From Erysipelotrichaceae bacterium (lineage in GTDB: Bacteria > Bacillota_I > Bacilli_A > Erysipelotrichales > Erysipelotrichaceae): DNA of 8,583 nt. Below the pieces are notes generated by a model, which was not told the origin of the DNA, ran no database searches, and was given only the letters and a program-made list of their open reading frames with translations. Below, in pieces: positions 6,050-8,583 of the stretch (positions are counted from its first letter, which is position 1; every line of letters starts with the position of its first letter). Where the stretch lies: assembly GCA_900754715.1 (NCBI GenBank), contig CAAEDX010000140.1, positions 1-8,583 of the forward strand, written 5' to 3'. The translations under genes and the position numbers were made by a program.

Positions 6050-6778
6050 TCAGATGATCACATGAGGCCAGACATGCACGCCATGATGAATGATGCGATG
6101 CAGGCGGTTGCGGCCGAAGGAATGAAACAGCTCATGAAGATCACGAGCCTGAAAGACAAGCAGATCGGCCAATGCGCTGATGCGGATAATACCGCAGTCA
6201 TCCAGCTGCAGCAGCCTTGCCGGCCGCAGGGTCATCGCGTCAAGCAGTTCCCGCGCGGACGCAGCCTGATTGAGATAAAGCAGTGAAGCCAGGGGCATCA
6301 GGTCATAGAACTGCCGGTTTTCATATTCAAAAGAAGTGGTCAGGATGAAATCATCCGGAAGCTGCCGCCGGTGCAGACAAGCGTAATCCGCCGCATGAAA
6401 GCGGTCATTGCGCCGCAGCACCATACGATAAAACGGCGTCGGCGCAATAAGCGGCAGTCGCGTGCACCCTACCGTAGTGATGCCGTTACGATAAAATGTC
6501 TCCATCGTCTCCAGATGGATCCGTACATTATCGCCATGAGGCAAATGAAAACAGAACCTGACGTTGGCATCGATGAACGCCGGCACCACGATCTCATTAG
6601 AAGCATCGATCACCCGCGTGTCTTTATCGCTCCACTGATGATGATCTCCGTCTCCATAATCGATGATGCGCTCATGATGCATTGCCACAAAAGCGCGCTT
6701 CAGGCACACTGGCTTTCCGTTTTTCTTGTCCACTGCATACAGGCCATGGATATTTACAATGATCAGTGTTGCTTTCAT
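6050..6778 (-). CDS. Amidohydrolase-like protein, shortened and lacking the metal-binding HxH
   Basis: From ATG 6778 this gives 242 residues. The N-terminal part (1-75) has the layout of the composite beta-sandwich of metal-dependent hydrolases: MKATLIIVNIHGLY, then RVIDASNEIVVPAFIDANV, matching the family's VIDA-x-G-x-VxPGFID-x-H-x-H. The C-terminal part (about 176-235) matches ELL-x-AxTLxPARLL-x-L then ADLLVF and FGRN-x-L. Best resemblance is to imidazolonepropionase-like proteins, normally about 400 residues. Here HxH is replaced by NVR (72-74), and only about 100 residues lie where a full metal-binding barrel should be. It is probably catalytically dead or an internally deleted relic, though it is open throughout and has its own ribosome site (AGGAAAGGAAC about 6 bases before the ATG) and terminator. 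The alternative start at 6841 is less likely because it lies upstream of that site and of the -10 candidate. Confidence 0.7.
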   Translation of the reverse strand: MKATLIIVNIHGLYAVDKKNGKPVCLKRAFVAMHHERIIDYGDGDHHQWSDKDTRVIDASNEIVVPAFIDANVRFCFHLPHGDNVRIHLETMETFYRNGITTVGCTRLPLIAPTPFYRMVLRRNDRFHAADYACLHRRQLPDDFILTTSFEYENRQFYDLMPLASLLYLNQAASARELLDAMTLRPARLLQLDDCGIIRISALADLLVFQARDLHELFHSFGRNRLHRIIHHGVHVWPHVII

Positions 6779-6799
6779 ATCAAGTTCCTTTCCTTTTTT

Positions 6800-6805
6800 A
6801 TTATA
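6800..6805 (-). promoter_or_regulatory. Candidate -10 element for the amidohydrolase-like gene
   Basis: A perfect TATAAT on the reverse strand lies 22 bases before ATG 6778. No convincing -35 is present at 16-18 bases, and the region is generally AT-rich, so this is tentative. It would exclude the longer start at 6841. Confidence 0.3.
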
Positions 6806-6882
6806 TATGAAAGCTGGTAAAAATACATCTTTCTTTTTCAAGCATCCGCAAATTTCCCATTCTCCGCATCATTTCGTTTTCA

Positions 6883-6891
6883 TGATATAAT
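6883..6891 (+). promoter_or_regulatory. Extended -10 promoter of the hydrolase gene
   Basis: TGATATAAT is a perfect extended -10 (TG-n-TATAAT), which reduces the need for a -35 hexamer; the best -35 at 17 bases is only TCCGCA (3/6). Transcription would begin near 6898, leaving a leader of about 15 bases that starts with the ribosome binding site. That rules out the ATG at 6892 as the start. Confidence 0.6.
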
Positions 6892-6912
6892 ATGGGAAAG
6901 GAGCGGATGCAC

Positions 6913-7278
6913 ATGAAGAAAAACCGATTGCTGAGCCTGCTTCAGCCTAAAGCGAAACCGGTGATCATCACCATACATGGATATGGACGGCGGCGCAGCC
7001 ATGAGATGGACAATCTGGCCGCATGGGCCAAAGACGAACGGTTCACCGTGATCCAGTTTGATCTGTACGACCTGTTTGATGAAGAGGACTGCGATCCAAA
7101 GCAATGGCTGGCACGCGCAGAAGCGGTCGTGAAAACACATTGTGCCGGCAAACAGCCAGTCTATCTGCTCGGCTTTTCGATGGGCGGGGTCATCGCGTCA
7201 TGGCTTGCTTCCCGCTATCCAATAAAAAAGCTGGCGCTGATCGCCCCTGCCTTCACATACATGGTGGTGTTAGCATAA
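6913..7278 (+). pseudogene. Alpha/beta hydrolase gene truncated by IS3-family insertion
   Basis: The visible 5' part encodes an alpha/beta hydrolase: VIITIHGYG (residues 17-25) gives the HG oxyanion-hole motif, and GFSMG (87-91) is the nucleophile elbow with Ser89 as the presumed nucleophile. About 117 native residues remain; the last four (VVLA) come from the insertion sequence. The catalytic Asp and His of the family lie C-terminal of the break, so the product should be inactive. I chose ATG 6913 because AGGAG (6899-6903) is 9 bases upstream; ATG 6907 is too close and ATG 6892 lies before the predicted transcription start. No signal peptide, so it was probably cytosolic. The substrate is unknown. 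The rest of the gene should lie beyond the right end of the window if the insertion was simple. Confidence 0.8.
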
Positions 7279-7287
7279 AAAGTGGAC
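7265..7287 (+). repeat. Left terminal inverted repeat of the IS (approximate)
   Basis: TGGTGTTAGCAT and the following bases to GTGGAC align with the complement of 8560-8583: TGGT, TA, G and the final GGAC are shared, about 13 of 23 positions with one gap. The boundary is uncertain by a few bases. Confidence 0.55.
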
Positions 7288-7362
7288 AGGAAGAATAGAG
7301 AGCTAACATAACAAGTACAACATCATCGTGAATAGATGAGCAAGTGAAAGAAGGGTATGAGA

Positions 7363-7668
7363 ATGTCCAAGTCCAAAAAGAGAAAAACGTTCGACAATGA
7401 ATTCAAGAATAAGGCTGTCCAATATGTCAATGAGCATTCAGAGCTGTCGCGTGCTCAAGCTGCCGCTAATCTTGGCATCGGCCAAAGCACACTTTCCAGA
7501 TGGCTCAAGGAAGCCAGAGAATCTGATGACGGCAAGATCAACGCGCCTGGAAGCGGGAATTATCAATCAGATGTAGCTAAGGAGAATGCTCGCTTGAAAC
7601 GTGAGCTTCGCGATACGAAGGATGCGCTTGAAATTCTAAAAAAAGCCATCAGCATACTGGGAGAGTAA
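7363..7668 (+). CDS. IS3-family transposase OrfA (helix-turn-helix)
   Basis: The 101-residue product begins MSKSKKRKTFDNEFKNKAV, typical of IS3/IS911 OrfA. A helix-turn-helix lies at about residues 26-50 (ELSRAQAAANLGIGQSTLSR), used to bind the terminal repeats. A charged heptad-like helix (about 70-100, KENARLKRELRDTKDALEIL) is the leucine-zipper multimerisation region. I chose ATG 7363 because AAGGG lies 7 bases upstream; the in-frame ATG at 7357 abuts that site. OrfA alone acts as a regulator. A -1 frameshift near its end joins it to OrfB to give the full transposase. Confidence 0.92.
   Translation: MSKSKKRKTFDNEFKNKAVQYVNEHSELSRAQAAANLGIGQSTLSRWLKEARESDDGKINAPGSGNYQSDVAKENARLKRELRDTKDALEILKKAISILGE
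7638..7645 (+). other. Programmed -1 frameshift site between orfA and orfB
   Basis: Seven A then G follow orfA codon CTA, giving an A-AAA-AAA slippery heptamer in the orfA frame (CTA AAA AAA GCC). After a one-base slip back the orfB frame continues AGC CAT CAG with no stop through 8573. This matches the A-rich slippery sites of IS3-family elements. I did not find a convincing stimulatory hairpin just downstream. Confidence 0.8.
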
Positions 7669-7688
7669 CTCTGGTCTTCTATGAGTTA

Positions 7689-8573
7689 GTGAGGGATGCC
7701 GCAGAGAATGACAAGTCATTTTCTGTTGCCGGTGTGCTGAGAAAACTGGGTATCTCCACATCTGGATATTATAGCTGGAGGAAACGCCGCGAGAGCTGCT
7801 CTAAGGCCCGTAAGAAACGGATCATGGATGAGATCAAAACCATCCACAAAGAATCTCATATGGTCTATGGCGCGCCCAAGATCGCTCATGTGCTGAATGA
7901 GAGAGGAATCGCCGTATCACAGCGTACCGTATCGGTTTACATGCGTGAAATGGGCATAAAAGCGAGGTATATCCAGCCCAGAACAAGAACAACGATCAAC
8001 AGCGATTTCTCATCAACATTGCACAATCTGTTGAAAAGAGAATTCAATCCAGAACATCCGAATGCGGTATGGTGCACAGATATCACATATATCTGGACCG
8101 TGGACGAAGGGTTCGTGTATCTGACATGTGTAATGGACCTGTATTCGCGCAAAATCGTGGCATGGACGCTAAGCAGGACAATGGAGGCGGAGGAAGTGCT
8201 GCAAAGCGTCAGGAAGGCGAAAGAAAGGCGTGATCTGGAAGATGTGCTCGTCCTGCATTCAGATCGCGGAATACAGTTCGTATGTAGAAAATATCAGGAA
8301 CTGACGGCAGGTATGAAAACAAGTTATTCACGGAAAGGAAATCCATGGGATAACGCATGCATCGAGTCATTTCACGCATTGATCAAGAGAGAATGTTTGA
8401 AGCATCATCGTATTCAGAATTACGAAGAAGCGTACCAGCTAGTGTTCGAATATATCGAAACATTTTATAACACAGTAAGGATCCACAGTCATTGCGATTA
8501 TCAATCTCCGAATGACTACGAGAAGCAATACGAATTGCAAAAAAATCTCTATTTAATTAGTCCGAAATCTTGA
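7689..8573 (+). CDS. IS3-family transposase OrfB (DDE integrase core)
   Basis: The 294 residues from GTG 7689 contain the IS3 OrfB layout: an N-terminal HTH_21-like region (VYGAPKIAHVLNERGIAVS, about 59-77) and the rve catalytic domain with Asp131 in WCTDITY, Asp192 in HSDRG and Glu226 in ACIESFHALIKRE. There are 33 residues between the second Asp and the Glu rather than the 35 usual for much of the family, as in the subset with YSRKGNPWDNACIESFH-type sequences. It cuts and joins the IS ends. No ribosome site precedes the GTG, and the frame is open back past 7635 through the orfA slippery site, so the protein is most likely made as an OrfAB fusion, not alone. Confidence 0.93.
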   Translation: MRDAAENDKSFSVAGVLRKLGISTSGYYSWRKRRESCSKARKKRIMDEIKTIHKESHMVYGAPKIAHVLNERGIAVSQRTVSVYMREMGIKARYIQPRTRTTINSDFSSTLHNLLKREFNPEHPNAVWCTDITYIWTVDEGFVYLTCVMDLYSRKIVAWTLSRTMEAEEVLQSVRKAKERRDLEDVLVLHSDRGIQFVCRKYQELTAGMKTSYSRKGNPWDNACIESFHALIKRECLKHHRIQNYEEAYQLVFEYIETFYNTVRIHSHCDYQSPNDYEKQYELQKNLYLISPKS

Positions 8574-8583
8574 CATAGTACCA
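8560..8583 (-). repeat. Right terminal inverted repeat of the IS (approximate)
   Basis: Read on the reverse strand it begins TGGTACTATGTC and ends CGGAC, partnering the left end at 7265-7287. The orfB stop at 8571-8573 lies inside this repeat, as in many IS3-family elements. Confidence 0.55.

Larger units (their letters stand above)
7265..8583 (+). mobile_element. IS3-family insertion sequence (orfA/orfB, frameshift type)
   Basis: The element is about 1.32 kb, within the IS3 range, with a helix-turn-helix orfA, an overlapping orfB in the -1 frame and imperfect terminal inverted repeats. The right end is taken as the last base of the window, because TACCA there is the complement of TGGTA and matches the left TGGTG. 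The left end could instead be 7262 (another TGGT). It sits inside a hydrolase gene in the same orientation. The target duplication cannot be checked because the right flank is missing. Both reading frames look intact, so the copy may be active or recently inserted. Confidence 0.88.

Noticed and set aside
6371..6820. A rightward open frame of 149 codons opposite the amidohydrolase-like gene.
   Set aside because: No ribosome site and no family resemblance. The leftward frame has amidohydrolase end motifs, its own ribosome site and a terminator.
6892..6912. Upstream ATGs at 6892 and 6907 as hydrolase starts.
   Set aside because: ATG 6892 lies before the transcription start predicted from the extended -10. 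ATG 6907 is only 3 bases from the AGGAG motif, while 6913 has 9-base spacing.
7283..7309. A possible IS promoter with TGGACA and TAACAT.
   Set aside because: Spacing is only 15 bases and the second hexamer matches poorly. The TGGACA also belongs to the conserved IS end.
1..8583. CRISPR arrays, tRNA or rRNA genes, and phage or defence modules.
   Set aside because: No regularly spaced direct repeats, no tRNA cloverleaf or rRNA-like stretch, and no defence-type domains were seen on either strand.

Overview
The window looks like chromosomal DNA from a member of the Bacillota (Firmicutes). The evidence is the strong AGGAGG-type ribosome binding sites, several rho-independent terminators, a T-box leader with a methionine specifier codon, a MetNPQ transporter and an IS3-family element of a type common in Firmicutes. 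The base composition is roughly balanced, not strongly AT-rich. Placement below phylum is a guess: a gut-associated Erysipelotrichia-like lineage would fit, but nothing here proves it.

Positions 1-2530 hold a leftward operon: a membrane-anchored protein of unknown function, a SIR2-family NAD-dependent deacylase whose start overlaps the end of the first gene, and, 15 bp further on, a siroheme nitrite/sulfite reductase that runs off the left edge. Its promoter region at about 2490-2530 carries a sequence matching the classical Fur box at 15 of 19 positions and covering the likely -35 hexamer. This suggests iron- or metal-dependent control of an operon containing an iron-rich enzyme.

Positions 2550-5470 hold a complete leftward methionine-uptake operon, metN-metP-metQ (ATPase, permease, substrate-binding lipoprotein). 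It starts from a near-consensus promoter (TTGACA-17-TATCAT), is preceded by a roughly 275-nt T-box riboswitch with an AUG specifier, and ends in a terminator. The mutually exclusive antiterminator and terminator helices can be read directly from the sequence. Uncharged tRNA-Met should allow transcription when methionine is scarce.

Positions 5490-6805 hold two single-gene leftward units: a 155-residue cytosolic protein resembling the DUF4352/Ig-like group, and a 242-residue amidohydrolase-like protein in which the metal-binding HxH motif is replaced and most of the barrel appears missing. A terminator separates them.

Positions 6883-8583 are rightward. A small alpha/beta hydrolase gene with an extended -10 promoter is cut off after its nucleophile region by an IS3-family insertion sequence (about 7265-8583). 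The IS has orfA, an A7 frameshift site and orfB with a DDE catalytic triad. Its right inverted repeat coincides with the end of the window, so the rest of the hydrolase is not visible.
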